Notes: generated by a model not told the origin, from the sequence alone. Positions 35,735 to 48,339 are shown, numbered from the stretch's first letter. The stretch: DNA of 64,000 nucleotides from Archivesica marissinica (GCA_014843695.1 CM026403.1:47224539-47288538); one strand, 5' to 3'. A program made the numbers and translations.

Positions 35735-38344
35735 GAATATGTATTATATGTATTATCTTGGTTTGTGAACATAATGTATATATTATCTTGGTTGTGAACG
35801 TAATGTATATATTATCTTGGTTGTGAACGTAATGTATATATTATCTTGGTTGTGAACGTAATCTATATATTATCTTGGTTGTGAACATAATGTATATATT
35901 ATCTTGGTTGTGAACGTAATGTATATATTATCTTGGTTGTGAACGTAATGTATATATTATCTTGGTTGTGAACGTAATGTATATATTATCTTGGTTGTGA
36001 ACGTAATGTATATATTATCTTGGTTTGTGAACATAATGTATATATTATCTTGGTTGTGAATGTAATGTATATATTATCTTGGTTGTGAATGTAATCTATA
36101 TATTATCTTGGTTGTGAACGTAATGTATATATTATCTTGGTTGTGAACGTAATGTATATATTATCTTGGTTGTGAACGTAATGTATATAATATCTTGGTT
36201 GTGAACGTAATGTATATATTATCTTGGTTGTGAACATAATGTATATATTATCTTGGTTTGTGAACATAATGTATATATTATCTTGGTTGTGAACGTAATG
36301 TATATATTATCTTGGTTGTGAACGTAATCTATATATTATCTTGGTTGTGAACATAATGTATATATTATCTTGGTTGTGAACGTAATGTATATATTATCTT
36401 GGTTGTGAATGTAATGTATATATTATCTTGTGTTTTGAACTGAATATATATATATTATCTTGGTTGTGAATGTAATCTATATATTATCTTGGTTGTGAAC
36501 GTAATGTATATATTATCTTGGTTGTGAATGTAATGTATATGCTATCTTGGTTGTGAATGTAATCTATATATTATCTTGGTTGTGAATGTAATGTATATAT
36601 TATCTTGGTTGTGAACGTAATCTATATATTATCTTGGTTGTGAATGTAATGTATTTGCTATCTTGGTTGTGAATGTAATCTATATATTATCTTGGTTGTG
36701 AATGTAATGTATATATTATCTTGGTTGTGAATGTAATGTATATGCTATCTTGGTTGTGAATGTAATCTATATATTATCTTGGTTGTGAACATAATGTATA
36801 TATCATCTTGGTTGTGAACGTAATGTATATATTATCTTGGTTGTGAATGTAATGTATATATTATCTTGGTTGTGAATGTAATGTATATGCTATCTTGGTT
36901 GTGAATGTAATCTATATATTATCTTGGTTGTGAACATAATGTATATATTATCTTGGTTGTGAACGTAATGTATATATTATCTTGGTTGTGAATGTAATGT
37001 ATATATTATCTTGGTTGTGAATGTAATGTATATGCTATCTTGGTTGTGAATGTAATCTATATATTATCTTGGTTGTGAACATAATATATATATTATCTTG
37101 GTTGTGAATGTAATCTATATATTATCTTGGTTGTGAATGTAATGTATATATTATCTTGGTTGTGAATGTAATCTATATATTATCTTGGCTGTGAACATAA
37201 TCTATATGTTATCTTTATTGGGAACAGACTCTGTATTTTTAGCTTGTTTGTGAACTGAATATATATGTTATCTTGTTTGTGAACTGAATATATATGTTAT
37301 CTTGTTTGTGAACTGAATATATATGTTATCTTGTTTGTGAACTGAATATATATGTTATCTTGTTTGTGAACTGAATATATATGTTATATTGGTTGTGAAC
37401 ATAATCTATATGTTATCTTGGTTGTAAACTGAATATATGTTATCTTGGTTGTAAACTGAATATATGTTATCTTGGTTGTAAACTGAATATATGTTATCTT
37501 GGTTGTAAACTGAATATATGTTATCTTGGTTGTACACTGAATATATGTTATCTTGGTTGTAAACTGAATATATATGTTATCTTGTTTGTGAACTGAATAT
37601 ATATGTTATCTTGTTTGTGAACTGAATATATATGTTATCTTGTTTGTGAACTGAATATATATGTTATATTGGTTGTGAACATAATCTATATGTTATCTTG
37701 GTTGTAAACTGAATATATGTTATCTTGGTTGTAAACTGAATATATGTTATCTTGGTTGTAAACTGAATATATGTTATCTTGGTTGTAAACTGAATATATG
37801 TTATCTTGGTTGTACACTGAATATATGTTATCTTGGTTGTAAACTGAATATATATGTTATCTTGTTTGTGAACTGAATATATATGTTATCTTGTTTGTGA
37901 ACTGAATATATATGTTATCTTGTTTGTGAACTGAATATATATGTTATATTGGTTGTGAACATAATCTATATGTTATTTGGTTGTTGTTTGTTTTTGGTTG
38001 TTGTTTGTTTTTGGTTGTCACTGAATATATGTTATCTTGGTTGTAAACTGAATATATATGTTATCTTGGTTGCAAACTGAATATATGTTATCTTGGTTGC
38101 AAACTCAATATATGTTATCTTTGTTATGAACATAATCTATATATATTACCTAATGTGGTGAACATAATCTATATATTACCTAATGTTGTGAACATAATCT
38201 ATATATTAACTAATCTTGTAAACATAATCTATATATTACCTAATATTCTGAACATAATCTATATATTAACTAATCTTGTAAACAGAATCTATATATTACA
38301 TAATCTTGTAAACAGAATCTATATATTACATAATCTTGTAAACA
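35735..38344. repeat. 29-bp minisatellite related to exon 7 acceptor, left part
   Basis: Units start as GTGAACGTAATGTATATATT plus ATCTTGGTT and drift rightwards through GTGAACTGAATATATATG forms to GTGAACATAATCTATATATT plus ACATAATCTT (30 bp). The rightmost forms match the bases spanning the exon 7 acceptor. A minus-strand LINE interrupts the array at 38345. Confidence 0.95.
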
Positions 38345-38486
38345 CAATACAATAAGTTTATTGCATAAAACAGACACATGTTTATAGCAATTAAACAGTA
38401 GAAACAGGCAGTGACATGGAATTTTACAAAAGAGCATAATTATAGGTTATTAGTATTCAAATACATGTATATGATATAAAAAGGTG

Positions 38487-41400
38487 TTAGGTTCGTTGTT
38501 TATTTGCAAAATATATAAATTTGGAAAGATCGATAGTGATTTTTTGTGATTTGCATGACAAGAGATTAATAAATTTCTGTATAGTCGGCCAGGTATGGTA
38601 ATATCTTTTAATAAATTTCGATCTTAAAGTTGCATAATGTGGGCAGATTAGTATGAAATGATATTCATTTTCCAAAATTCTCGAATTACAATAATTACAT
38701 AATCTTTCGTTTCGTGGCAGGTGTAGGTAACGACCACGCTCAATAGCTAAATCATGCGATGATGTTTTAAATCGTGTAAGGGCAATTCTGTATTTGTTTT
38801 CTTTAATAAAATCAAGGTAAGTTTCAAAGATAAATTCATTTTTAAACAAACTGTATGTCTCTAGACGTGCAGAGTTATTGATAGCAGTATACCAGCGTTG
38901 ATAATATATGTCTAATATGCGTGATTTTATAGTATTGTAATTAATAAGCATTCTTGACTGGTTTTGCCACAAATAGGACAGTCCGCATGTATCGATACTA
39001 TTTTTTAACTGATAAGCCCAGTTCATTTTGTTGTGATAATTTTTGTTTTCAACATCAGTTTTCAACAGTTGGTAAGTTTTATAAAGTAATGAATCTTCTG
39101 GTAAAGTCAATAATTTTAAGCAATATTTGACCATTAGTAGTTGTCTGCGTATCGACATGGGAAGACAACCAAGTTCTCCATATAGTGCATTTAGGTTTGT
39201 TGAGCGCCTTACGCATAATATGTTTCTGCAAAATTTTGAAAGTATTAATTCAACATCGGGTGCATCATGGTAGCCCCATAATTCTGCTGAATAGTTTAAA
39301 ATTGGTGCGACAAGAGAATCAAACAAGCTTAACTTTCTCGATGATGGGAAGTCTACTTGATTAAAAGCAATAAATAATTGATGTAAAGAAAAAGAGGCGT
39401 GCTTAGCTACAAGTTTTTGTGTTCGATTCCAATTACCGTTCTTGTATAGATGAACACCTAAATATTTAAACGATTCTACAATATCAATACGTGAATTATA
39501 TATGTAAAAATCATGTCGAGAATGTCGACCATTTTCAAAAATCATAATTTTTGTTTTATTAGTATTAAGGCGTAAGCCCCATGTATTACAGTAAGTCTCA
39601 ATATCGTTCAACATAGATTGTAATGCTTCAGGATCTTGCGCAAACACAATAGCATCGTCAGCAAATAATAGTAAGAATATTTGTAGGTCACCAATGTTCA
39701 TTATTCCATTCAGATCTGCATTAATATTATTTAATATATCATTCAAAAAAAATAAACACAAAATGCTACTGGACGGGTCTCCTTGCTTTACGCCAATATT
39801 CGATGTGATACAATCAGACGTGTTTGACCCATAGCGAATATACGATCGTACTACTGTATACATAGATTTTAGAGCAGTTATAAATCTAGTGCTAACATTT
39901 GAATTAAGCAGTTTCCCCCATAAGTAAACCCTATCAATTCTATCAAACATCATTTGCCAGTCCAAGTAGGCTACATAGAGTTTTTCTTGGCAGCAAGAGT
40001 TTTACATATAAGGGCATGCAAAATAAAAATACAGTCACTAGTGGATTTATTCTTCTGAAAACCAAATTGATTATCAATAAGTGTGTCATGTTTATCAGTC
40101 CATTTTATTAATCTATTGACCAATAGTTTTGAATATATTTTTGAAATTATATTATTAAGTGTGATTCCTCGAAAGTTTTTGGCTTCACGATTACCACCCT
40201 TGAATATCGGTATAATGATACCTTCTCCCCAGCTTTGTGGGAAAACCCCAGAGCTAAATATAGTATTGTATAGTTTAGTCAGGTAAGGCGCGATTATATC
40301 GAACGAATACTTAAAAACTTCGGCAATTAATTGATCTGTTCCCGGGCTTTTCGAGTTATTTTGCGCGAATACAGCATTTCTTACCTCCGACTCAGTAAAC
40401 TCAGTATCTAGGTCATTATCATAAATAAGAGTGTCCGTGTTTTCAAAATTATCTTGATCATGTTCTGGTTGTGAGCCGTACAGGTTAGTAAAATGAGTAA
40501 ACATATCTTCAATTGAAACATTATCTATATTTGAACCTTTTGTTTTATATTGAGCTTTTACATTTTTCCAAAATGCTTTTGGATTTGATTTAGCTAAGTT
40601 ATTTATACGTTCGCTTTCCTTACGATTAAACTGCCGTTTGTGCAAACGCTTTAAATTAACATAATCACGCCTTTTACTTAGAAATATTAATTTACTTTCT
40701 TGTGTTTTGTTTCTTAAAAATGCATTTCTTGCTATATTAAATTGCTTTCTAGCAGCAATACAATCATTATTAAACCACCTCTTTCTATTTTTACTTATAT
40801 TATTGCTCGCCAGATTATGAACTGTTTGCGAACTTTTCTGAATACACTAAAAGCTTTATCCTGCATGTATTGTGTGAACTGCTGTACTGATTCATTTATT
40901 GTATTGTTATTTAAATCTGATGACAGTCGCTGAAGTAGGTCATTACTGTCCAATAATTGTGTATGGAATGTATCGGTCAGCGTATCGTCCCACTCTAAGT
41001 ATTCCCCATTGGTTGTATTATTATCACGTGATTCGCATTCCTTACTGTGTTTACGTTGTATACAAATATTCAATGCGCAATGTACACAAAAGTTATTAAT
41101 GTAAATAAAGTCATTCTTATTCAATAAACAATAATCAACAACACTTGAACCATTATTATTAATGAATGTAGGCTCGCCAGTTTGATCATTACATAGACGA
41201 CCGTTACATATAAGTAAGTCAGTAGATTGACAAAGTTGTATAAGACGTTTACCATGTGCGTCTAACACATGATCTGTGTTTACTCTCTGACTGTAAACAT
41301 TAGATTGTACATCAATATTGTTGTCTAAAAACCTGTCAAAAACGATATAATCTGGTTAATTCGAAGTTCTACAATTTAGATCACCGATTAAGAGGACCTT

Positions 41401-41847
41401 ACCTTGAACATGATATTTTTCTATATCAGTTTCAATTTGTTCAAATACATCAAAATCATTGTTAAGGTTTCTGAGTACATTTGATTGTTGTGGTGGTATA
41501 TAAATACCGCATAAATAAACATCAGTTTCAAAATGAAATAGGCTTTTACAAAGCTTTAACCACATACTGCCACTTTGGTGTGTTTCCACTAGTGTTATCG
41601 TCTCTTGCAAATACGATTTACAATATATAGTGATGCCGCCACTGAAACGTCCTTTCTTAGTATGGGGCGATTTATTACCAAATAGGTGATAGGCAAAATA
41701 TCCATGAATGTCTAAATTATAATGAGAATTTCGTGACAGCCATGTTTCAGTCAGTATTATCATATCATGATTATAAATAATGTCAAGAAAATCTGGATCC
41801 GATAATTTACGTATTAGTCCATTTATATTCCACGAAATAATGTTCAA
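38487..41847 (-). pseudogene. LINE ORF2 (APE endonuclease and RT), broken
   Basis: It starts MNIISWNINGLIRKL. APE motifs: ILTETWLS, GGITIYC, LLIGDLNCRTSN. A TAA stop at about 41356 interrupts the frame, which continues with PDYIVFDRF and SSVVDYCL. Frameshifts lie near 40795 and 39966. RT motifs: SPGTDQLIAEVF, NFRGITL, AYLDWQMMFD, GVKQGDPSS and the catalytic LLFADDAIVF. The C terminus carries CNYCNSRILENEYHF and ILICPH, a Cys/His finger usual in this position. Compared with the element at 7421 it lacks RNase H, so it is a different lineage. Confidence 0.92.
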
Positions 41848-41865
41848 CTGCTCTTCATGACTTCC

Positions 41866-43035
41866 CTAGTGCGCCGAGGATACCGGCCTCATGTACTGCT
41901 GCCCATTGATGTAAAGTTTGTCTGCAACGAGCTTAACTTTATGTCCTTTGCGCTTTTCGGTTTGCATGACTGGGTACAGATCTCGACGGGCTTCTCTCCA
42001 TTCCTTCGGAAGCTGGATTCCCACACCATGGTTGGTTTTCTTCAAGTCGTCTTTGACTGTGTAGGATGTGGTTCGAACCGTCTCGCGTTCAGAGTAACTG
42101 TGAAATTTAACAACTATTGGGCGGGGTTTTTTCGAATACTCCGGATTGCCCATTCTGTGTGCACGGTCAAACGCCATGCTGTCACTATCTACCTTTAAAT
42201 AGTTTTTGATGAAATCTTTCACAAGGGCTTCACTGTTTTCGGGTTCCGTGGTAACAGAATCTCCGTGCTGTGGTCTGTGAGTTTCAGGAATGCCATAGAA
42301 TATTAGATTCTCTCTCATATTACGATATTCACCATCTAGAACTCGGTCTGTTGTGGATTCCTGTTGTGTTTCCAGTGTTCTTATTTGTTTTTGAAGGGTT
42401 GCACACGAGTCTTGGATACCTTTAACATTGGCTCTGACTGACTTCGTTTCAGTCGATTGTTGGTCATATTGATTACTTATATAGGCGCTAGCATTTTTGA
42501 CATCAATAACCCGCTTGTCAATGGCACTTACTTTTATTTCTAGATCATTGAGTTTTGAGCTTATAGAGTTCACGGTTTTTTCCACATGTTCGATCCTTGC
42601 CACTGTACATTTAATGCTCTGTATATCTTCCATCATGCTCACAGCCCACGGAGGAGGTTCGACTCCGGGCGTGACAACTGGTACATAGGGTAGGGTATAC
42701 TGTCTTTGAGGCGTAGTAAACTGACCAGGGGTAGACCCAGGGGTAGACCCAGGGTATGCTTGTGGAGTATAGTTCATGTTTACTAGATACGGAGAGTCTG
42801 TTGGTGCGTAACTACTCGGAGATGGATTTTTAAGCTTCAAACGTTTACTCACTTCATCAGTTCCATGTTGCGCTGTCGTGTGTACATGTTGATCATATGT
42901 ATCCAAAGTTCGTGTAATGTGTTCACGGTCCTGAGCACGAGAATTTTCACTATTGTCCGCACACAATGGGGAAATTTGTTTTCGTTTATTTTTCTTCCCA
43001 GAATTGTTATTCTGATGTTTTCCTTTCGGTGGCAT
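41866..43035 (-). CDS. LINE ORF1 (coiled-coil/RRM type), intact 389 aa
   Basis: The frame starts with MPPKGKHQNNNSGKKNKRKQ and stops normally 18 bp before ORF2. Residues 1-125 are basic and Pro/Thr-rich with a repeated GSTPG. A predicted coiled coil follows (about 130-225, ending ETQQESTTD). The C-terminal part has NLIFYGIPE, FDRAHRMG and RPIVVKF, as in L1-type ORF1 RRM domains. The likely role is as a trimeric RNA chaperone in the element's ribonucleoprotein. An intact ORF1 beside a decayed ORF2 suggests fairly recent insertion. Confidence 0.88.
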   Translation of the reverse strand: MPPKGKHQNNNSGKKNKRKQISPLCADNSENSRAQDREHITRTLDTYDQHVHTTAQHGTDEVSKRLKLKNPSPSSYAPTDSPYLVNMNYTPQAYPGSTPGSTPGQFTTPQRQYTLPYVPVVTPGVEPPPWAVSMMEDIQSIKCTVARIEHVEKTVNSISSKLNDLEIKVSAIDKRVIDVKNASAYISNQYDQQSTETKSVRANVKGIQDSCATLQKQIRTLETQQESTTDRVLDGEYRNMRENLIFYGIPETHRPQHGDSVTTEPENSEALVKDFIKNYLKVDSDSMAFDRAHRMGNPEYSKKPRPIVVKFHSYSERETVRTTSYTVKDDLKKTNHGVGIQLPKEWREARRDLYPVMQTEKRKGHKVKLVADKLYINGQQYMRPVSSAH

Positions 43036-43160
43036 GAGGAAACAACACTTTAACTCTATTACACCAACAATTTACGAAAATAAGTCCTTATTTTTTAATT
43101 TAATTCCAAATAATTGTCGGAGTTTAAATTCCATGTCACGCCATGAAGGGAGATAACTCA

Positions 43161-43834
43161 TGTAAACAGAATCTATATATTACCTGATCTTGTAAAACAG
43201 AATCTATATATTACATAATCTTGTGAACATAATCTATATATTACCAAACAAACTTTGTAAACAAAATCTATATATTACCTAACTTTGTGAACAGAATCTA
43301 TAAATTACCTAACTTTGTGAATAGAATCTATTTATTACATAATCTTGTGAACATAATCTATATATTAACTAATCTTGTGAATATAATCTATATATTACAT
43401 AATCTTGTGAACAGAATTTATATATTACATAATCTTGTGAACATAATTTATATATTACATAATCTTGTGAATAGAATTTATTTATTACATAATCTTGTGA
43501 ACATAATTTATATATTACATAATCCTGTGAATAGAATTGATATATTACATAATCTTGTGAACATAATTTATATATTACATAATCCTGTGAATAGAATTTA
43601 TATATTACATAATCTTGTAAACATAATCTATATATTACATAATCTTGTAAACATAATCTATATATTACATAATCTTGTAAACATAATCTATATATTACAT
43701 AATCTTGTGAATAGAATTTATATATTACCAAAGTTTGTGAACAGAATCTATATATTACCAAATTTTGTGAACAGAATATATAAATTACCTAACTTTGTGA
43801 ACATAACCTATATATTACCTAACTTTGTGAATAG
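43161..43834. repeat. 30-bp minisatellite abutting exon 7, right part
   Basis: Units read TTGTGAACAG then AATCTATATATTACATAATC and run without a break into the exon 7 acceptor TTGTGAATAG followed by AATCTAGAAGGG. The acceptor plus the first six exon bases are thus part of the repeat. Units close to the exon carry CCTAAC, a good branch-point match. Confidence 0.95.
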
Positions 43835-43960
43835 AATCTAGAAGGGATCAGGAACACAGCTGATGAAATGGAAATGTATGCTACCATCAACAGGAAGTTT
43901 AAGCAGATCTTCCAGCGGCAAGAGCACATGAGAACCTTCAAGACCTATGATAGGATTGAG
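43835..43960 (+). CDS. Host gene exon 7 of window (42 codons)
   Basis: The acceptor TTTGTGAATAG was chosen because it gives phase 0 to match exon 6; the later AG after TCT would break the frame. The donor is GAG/GTATGA. The exon is 126 nt, phase 0 at both ends, and encodes NLEGIRNTADEMEMYATINR, then KFKQIFQRQEHMRTFKTYDR and IE. It is a charged helix, likely coiled coil. The pyrimidine tract is poor and the acceptor is embedded in the last unit of a minisatellite, so use of other units as acceptors is possible. Confidence 0.82.
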
Positions 43961-44254
43961 GTATGACACGGATCACATGGTGATCATGTGACTAGAGGGT
44001 GTGGTTCTCACTATCACTATCGCCCTATGCAACTCTATATCACAAATTGTCTACTGTGAACATTTCATACAGCAGAACATGAACATTGAACATCTGCAAC
44101 AGGAGGGGGGGTCTTCGATAACGTGGAAAGTAATACATGTAATAAAAATAGCGATGCTTGATAATTGGAGGTCGCTAATAATTTTCCTAGCCACATATAT
44201 ACACAGATGTACAATCATTTGGTTTATTGGCTAAGGTGTTCATCCAGAAGGTGT
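43961..44254. other. Intron sequence after exon 7
   Basis: Unique-looking intron between exon 7 and the third MITE. Nothing recognised. Confidence 0.45.
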
Positions 44255-44500
44255 TTAACCCATTCAACCCCAAATAACTGACATGGACTGGTGCGTGATA
44301 TTTTCAGACCAATAAATTAATAAGAAAATTACCTTTGGACCAGTTCATTTATCAAAATGGGTAATTTTATCTAAAAATAGTAATAATTATTACTGGCAAA
44401 AAAGTGCAGATCCTGATGAGACGGCGCGTCACGAGCTGGCTCATCTGGATCTACACTTTTCATAAGCCTATTTAGAGGCCTGTGAGGTTGAAAGGGTTAA
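44255..44500. mobile_element. TTAA-flanked MITE, copy 3
   Basis: TTAA at both ends, CCCATTCAACCCCA / GAGGTTGAAAGGG inverted ends and the shared GAGACGG...GAGCTGGCTC centre. Same orientation as copies 2 and 5. Confidence 0.87.
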
Positions 44501-44674
44501 GGGCTAAAATAGACTACAAATTAACCTAATGACTTAGAGGCTATCAATAGTATTCAACTGAAAGCCCCTAAAACACTAAATTCTGCCCGGACATACTCAC
44601 AAGTTACTACCCCATTGCTCTCTGTTGTTCTATCAGCCATGCAAGATCATTTATAATCACCTAAGAGCTAACCC

Positions 44675-44960
44675 TAGATCTGTAGTCCAGTGGTAATACG
44701 CTGGACTTGTAATCCAGGGATCTCAGGTTCGATCCCCCGTCTGACCCTAATAAAATTAGAAGTCTTTCAGATGGGACATTAAACCGAGGTCTCGTGCTGT
44801 ACACCGTACACGTAAAAGAATCAGAGGAGACTCTGGAATGGGTCTCTGTCTGTATCATTGCACTATCCTCCAAAAATCTAAAATGACTAATCTCTTCGGG
44901 AGGCATCACTCATATGGGCAACCGGTAGCGACGATAAATAAACGTAAGCACACACATAAC
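44675..44960 (+). repeat. tRNA(Thr)-like SINE, fuller copy
   Basis: The head has TAGTCCAGTGGTAATACG, the anticodon-arm-like CTGGACTTGTAATCCAG (TGT in the anticodon position) and GGTTCGATCCCC. The body and tail match 34725-34985 and 18645-18860, with the fuller CACCGTACACGTAAAAGAAT segment. Confidence 0.87.
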
Positions 44961-45261
44961 TAAAACCCAGTTGGTTTTAAGTTTCATGTCTCTTTCTGTC
45001 ATTCATTTTCACAGTAACGACTTATATGTTATATCGGATTACATAAAATCACTTACTTATTTCCCAATGAATACTGCTCTCTAAAGTTATTTATCACATG
45101 ACTTTGTTTGTATTCAGTGTAATACAGGAATCACATATTTCTTTTATAGCATAATTTATGATGCTGACGGGTGATATTTTCATATTACACTAGTGTAATA
45201 ACTATGCAAATGAGCACGATATGTATATTTACGCTCCGTAAACAAAATAAGCATCCAACAT

Positions 45262-45720
45262 CAGGGCCGTCGCTGGAGCTATTTTGATGATACGCACGGT
45301 CAAATATGCTTGTTTGTTGAGTGAGCATAGCGAGCTAGTACGCTAGGGGGGGTCCAGGTGCATGCCCCCGCCAATGTTTTGAAATGAGGAAGCAATTTCC
45401 TGCATTTCAATGCATTTTGTAACATACAATTGTAGGACTAAAGTTCTTACGACAATCCGTACAAAGGTATAAATTAAGGCTAGATGTATAATATACATGA
45501 TCTATCGCCCTTATCAAGCACGTAAAATAGCACAAACTAATGTTCGAGATGCACCATATTTGCAATGGGCTCAATTAATCCAACACTCCACACATCACAG
45601 TGTCTATGTATCCCTACTACCCCCACTCCCCGGGGGTTTTTATTGCATTTTTTGGAGTTTTCATTTTCTGAGACCAATGATACGCATGTGCGTACTTGCA
45701 TATGCCCAACGACGGGCCTG
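45262..45720. mobile_element. Candidate TIR element (459 bp)
   Basis: The left end CAGGGCCGTCGCTGG and right end CCAACGACGGGCCTG are imperfect inverted repeats. AACAT occurs directly outside both (45257-45261 and 45721-45725). The CAGGG-type end is hAT-like. No transposase. Confidence 0.6.
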
Positions 45721-45846
45721 AACATGGCGTCACAATTCTGGTGACACTATAAATCCTTCACGACGGGCTATCAACTCCTGTTCTATCGCTGAATTCTTCA
45801 ACAGCCATGTCCAGCTACAGCAGCAATTACATTGTAAAGATCCATT

Positions 45847-47600
45847 TGGCTCAAGAAATGGTTCATATATTTAGAATGAGAGATGTCCCCCCTTGGCTCT
45901 AGAAACGGTTCATATATTTGGAATGAGAGATGTCCCCCTTGGCTCTAGAAACGGTTCATATATTTGGAATGAGAGATGTCCCCCTTGGCTCTAGAAACGG
46001 TTCATATATTTGGAATGAGAGATGTCCCCCTCTTGGCTCTAGAAATGGTTCATATATTTGGAATGAGAGATGTCCCTCTCTTGGCTCTAGAAATGGTTCA
46101 TATATTTGGAATGAGAGATGTCCCCCCTTGGCTCTAGAAATGGTTCATATATTTGGAATGAGAAGATGTCCCCCTCTTTGCTCTAGAAATGGTTCATATA
46201 TTTGGAATGAGAGATGTCCCCCTCTTTGCTCTAAAAATGGTTCATATATTTGGAATGAGAGATATTCCCGCTTGGCTCTAGAAATGGTTCATACTTTTAG
46301 AATGAGAGATATTCCCGCTTGGCTCTAGAAATGGGTCATATATTTGGAATGAGAGATGTCCTTCCCCCTTGGCTCTAGAAATTGTTCATATATTTGGAAT
46401 GAGAGATGTCCCCCTCTTTGCTCTAGAAATTGTTCATATATTTGGAATGAGAGTTGTCCCCCTTGGCTCTAGAAATGGTTCATATATTTGGAATGAGAGA
46501 TGTCCTTCTTTGCTCTAGAAATGGTTCATATATTTGGAATGAGAGATATTCCCGCTTGGCTCTAGAAATGGTTCATACTTTTAGAATGAGAGATATTCCC
46601 GCTTGGCTCTAGAAATGGTTCATATATTTGGAATGAGAGATGTCCCCCTCTTTGCTCTAGAAATGGTTCATATATTTGGAATGAGAGTTGTCCCCCTTGG
46701 CTCTAGAAATGGTTCATATATTTGGAATGAGAGATGTCCCTCTTTGCTCTAGAAATGGTTCATATATTTGGAATGAGAGATGTCCCCCCCTTGGCTCTAG
46801 AAATGGGTCATATATTTGGAATGAGAGATGTCCCCCTTGGCTCTAGAAATGGTTCATATATTTGGAATGAGAGATGTCCCCCTCTTTGCTCTAGAAATGG
46901 TTCATATATTTGGAATGAGAGTTGTCCCCCTTGGCTCTAGAAATGGTTCATATATTTGGAATGAGAGATGTCCTTCTTTGCTCTAGAAATGGTTCATATA
47001 TTTGGAAGAGAGATATTCCCGCTTGGCTCTAGAAATGGTTCATACTTTAGAATGAGAGATATTCCCGCTTGGCTCTAGAAATGGTTCATATATTTGGAAT
47101 GAGAGATGTCCCCCTCTTTGCTCTAGAAATGGTTCATATATTTGGAATGAGAGTTGTCCCCCTTGGCTCTAGAAATGGTTCATATATTTGGAATGAGAGA
47201 TGTCCCTCTTTGCTCTAGAAATGGTTCATATATTTGGAATGAGAGATGTCCCCCCCTTGGCTCTAGAAATGGTTCATATATTTGGAATGAGAGATGTCCC
47301 TCTCTGCTCTAGAAATTGTTCATATATTTGGAATGAGAGATGTCCCCATTGGCTCTAGAAATGGTTCATATATTTGGAATGAGAGATGTCCCTTGGCTCT
47401 AGAAATGGTTCATATATTTGGAATGAGAGATGTCCCCCTTGGCTCTAGAAATGGTTCATATATTTGGAATAAGAGATGTCCCTTGGCTCTAGAAATGGTT
47501 CATATATTTGGAATGGCGGATGTCCCTTGGCTCTAGAAATGGTTCATATATTTGGAACGAGAGATGTCCCCCCCTTGGCTCTAGAAATGGTTCACTACTT
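45847..47600. repeat. About 47-bp minisatellite, about 37 copies
   Basis: The unit holds GGCTCTAGAAATGGTTCATA, TATTTGGAATGAGAGATGTC and a C-run of variable length. The C-run length change makes the period vary. Subtypes (TTTGCTC, ATTCCCGC, GTTGTCC) recur in the same order about every 370-380 bp, a clear higher-order repeat. Confidence 0.96.
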
Positions 47601-48094
47601 CAAATGAAAGAAATTTATAAATAAATGCCTTCTTTTTATTTGTATTGTACCCTGTGTGTGTTTTCATCCATGTAATTAAAATTGCAGACACTGCCATACC
47701 TTGTACAAGGGGTTACTAATGGAGTGTGAACATTAGATTTTACTATCTCTAGGATAAGATGATTCTAAATGGCATGAAAATTATTGTCCTTGTGTACAGA
47801 CTCACGATACTGAATTCAGCTGGGCTATAGTAATCGGATCTATCCGTCTCTCAGTCTGGTGATCTGGTCCCTGTAACTCTTCATTATTATCCTGATTCAA
47901 ACTTTATCTCCAGTTATAAGTTCATGAAACCTCAATTCCTTTCTTTGCTTCGATTTGTTCTTCAAAGGCTAGAATAACCTCTAATAACATTAGACAATAA
48001 ACCAAATTAAGGAACCGGTAGCAACTGCATTAGTCTGATCACAATCATAATGTACAGTTGGGTGAAAGCTGGTCAGAAGTTTCTTATACTGTCA
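47601..48094. other. Intron sequence without recognised features
   Basis: Intronic DNA between the 47-bp array and the fourth MITE; nothing assignable seen. Confidence 0.45.
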
Positions 48095-48337
48095 TTAACC
48101 CTTTCAACACCACAGACCTCTCAATAGGCTTACAAAAAGTGTAGATCCAGATGAGCCGGCTCGTGACGAGCCGTCTCATCAGGATCTGCACTTTTTTCAA
48201 GTAATATAACTATTTTTAGAAATTTATTTACCCATTTTGATAAATGAACTGATCCAAATGTAATTTTGTTATTAATTTATTGGTCTAAAAATATCATGGA
48301 CCAGTCCATGTCAGTTACTTGGTGTTGAATGGGTTAA
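48095..48337. mobile_element. TTAA-flanked MITE, copy 4
   Basis: TTAA ends, CCCTTTCAACACCA / TGGTGTTGAATGGG inverted repeats, and the GAGCCGGCTCGTGACGAGCC palindrome. Same orientation as copy 1. Confidence 0.87.
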
Positions 48338-48339
48338 TT

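Larger units (their letters stand above)
38345..43160 (-). mobile_element. Near full-length minus-strand LINE (CR1/L2-like, tentative)
   Basis: This is a 4.8-kb element on the minus strand, from a 5' end TGAGTTATCTCCCTTCATGG at 43160 to a 3' end with AATAAACTTATTGTATTG. TGTAAACA lies on both sides (38337-38344 and 43161-43168), though that motif also belongs to the host repeat. ORF1 is intact and ORF2 is broken by one stop and two frameshifts. ORF2 has APE and RT but no RNase H. ORF1 is of the coiled-coil plus RRM type. Clade placement is uncertain. Confidence 0.92.

Noticed and set aside
45796..45825. Exon between exons 7 and 8 (CATGTCCAGCTACAGCAG...)
   Set aside because: Acceptor- and donor-like sites exist and one frame looks protein-like, but the 29-nt length breaks the otherwise consistent phase from exon 7 to exons 8 and 9.
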